NCBI GenBank assembly: GCA_963675055.2
Contig: CAXXJE010000002.1
Location: forward strand, 1,054,001 to 1,118,000
Length of the DNA stretch: 64,000 nt
DNA from: PGYT01 sp963675055
Lineage (GTDB): Bacteria > Bacteroidota > Ignavibacteria > Ignavibacteriales > Melioribacteraceae
Direction: 5' to 3'
Shown: one piece after another, positions 63,765-64,000 of the stretch
Layout of the letters: each line of letters starts with the position of its first letter
Position numbering within the stretch: position 1 is the first letter of the stretch
Translations under genes and position numbers: made by a program
Notes under the pieces: model-generated
What the model was told of the DNA's origin: nothing
Databases searched by the model: none
What the model saw: only the letters and a program-made list of their open reading frames with translations

Positions 63765-64000
63765 ATGAAATTAAGAAAAAATAATAAGTGGAATTTTGTT
63801 TCAGTGCTTCCAAACTTAAGTATTAAAGAACCACTTATCACAGAATATGCTTGTCTTGTTGATAAGAACGATGAAAAAATGAAGTTGTTGTGTTCAGAAG
63901 CTGAAACTGTAAATGAATTATCCAACTGTTTTATAGATCAAAGAGTAAAGACTGTAAATCCCACTTTCGTATTATTTAGGGATGAAATTAGTGGTTTAGA
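63765..64000 (+). CDS. N-terminal part of an unrecognised gene
   Basis: The frame is open from an ATG at 63765 to the window edge (78 codons). The product starts MKLRKNNKWNFVSVLPNLSI and continues with EYACLVDKNDEKMKLLCSEA and FVLFRDEISGL, without a signal peptide or membrane segment. The DNA is clearly AT-rich compared with the sugar genes. It lies just after the repeat-rich stretch, so it may belong to an accessory island. I do not recognise the family. Confidence 0.55.
   Translation, partial: MKLRKNNKWNFVSVLPNLSIKEPLITEYACLVDKNDEKMKLLCSEAETVNELSNCFIDQRVKTVNPTFVLFRDEISGL

Overview
The window looks like a chromosomal segment from a member of the Bacteroidota/Chlorobi (FCB) branch, most likely the Ignavibacteria. 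The evidence is three large secreted proteins ending in a type IX secretion (T9SS) sorting domain with the QNYPNPFNP signature, a FecI/FecR/TonB-receptor regulon of Bacteroidota type, a GWxTD-domain protein, TAnnTTTG promoter elements and moderately AT-rich DNA. This taxonomic reading is inference; no rRNA or marker gene is present. I see no tRNA, rRNA or CRISPR array.

Positions 1-23512 are almost entirely minus-strand envelope genes. After the 5' part of an M28-type peptidase gene (1-853) come two paralogous modules with the same gene order: TonB-dependent receptor, DUF4876-like lipoprotein, 490-500 residue outer-membrane barrel, then a YCF48-type propeller with a T9SS tail. Module A (10561-1010) is headed by an ECF sigma factor and a FecR anti-sigma factor, and its receptor carries the STN signalling domain. 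Module B (23512-10772) has no regulator of its own and its receptor has no STN domain. It is preceded by a third T9SS propeller and followed by a gingipain-like C25 peptidase with HEAT repeats and a strong terminator. Together they read as a duplicated uptake or surface-processing system of unknown substrate, and this is the most interesting part of the window.

Positions 23969-35696 are mostly plus-strand: a GH2 plus GH172 glycosidase pair, a PpiD/SurA-type foldase behind a palindrome and a good promoter, a divergent BASS transporter, a small barrel protein, overlapping aroK-aroB, and a DUF187 glycosidase. uvrA (minus) follows. At 38666-39296 lies a decayed island: a membrane/coiled-coil gene with two in-frame stops, then the first codons of a type I restriction hsdR, cut off at the 3' end of mlaD.

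Positions 39297-46043 hold mlaEFD, yraN-rnhB, a GxxExxY gene broken by an amber codon and flanked by two ~95-bp repeats, and a UbiA prenyltransferase divergent from a ferredoxin plus geranylgeranyl-reductase pair, which resembles archaeal-type isoprenoid lipid or quinone tailoring. Positions 46051-58267 carry an Omp85 protein, fruK, a GWxTD protein, rimO, a yeast-type cytosine deaminase, a serine hydrolase, a DUF1684 lipoprotein, a GNAT-like protein and asnB. asnB forms an overlapping unit with a glucuronyl C5-epimerase-like gene and a GT4 glycosyltransferase. Two GT2 genes extend this likely surface-glycan cluster to 62683. The last 1.3 kb is gene-poor, contains dispersed-repeat sequence and ends in the start of an unrecognised AT-rich gene.
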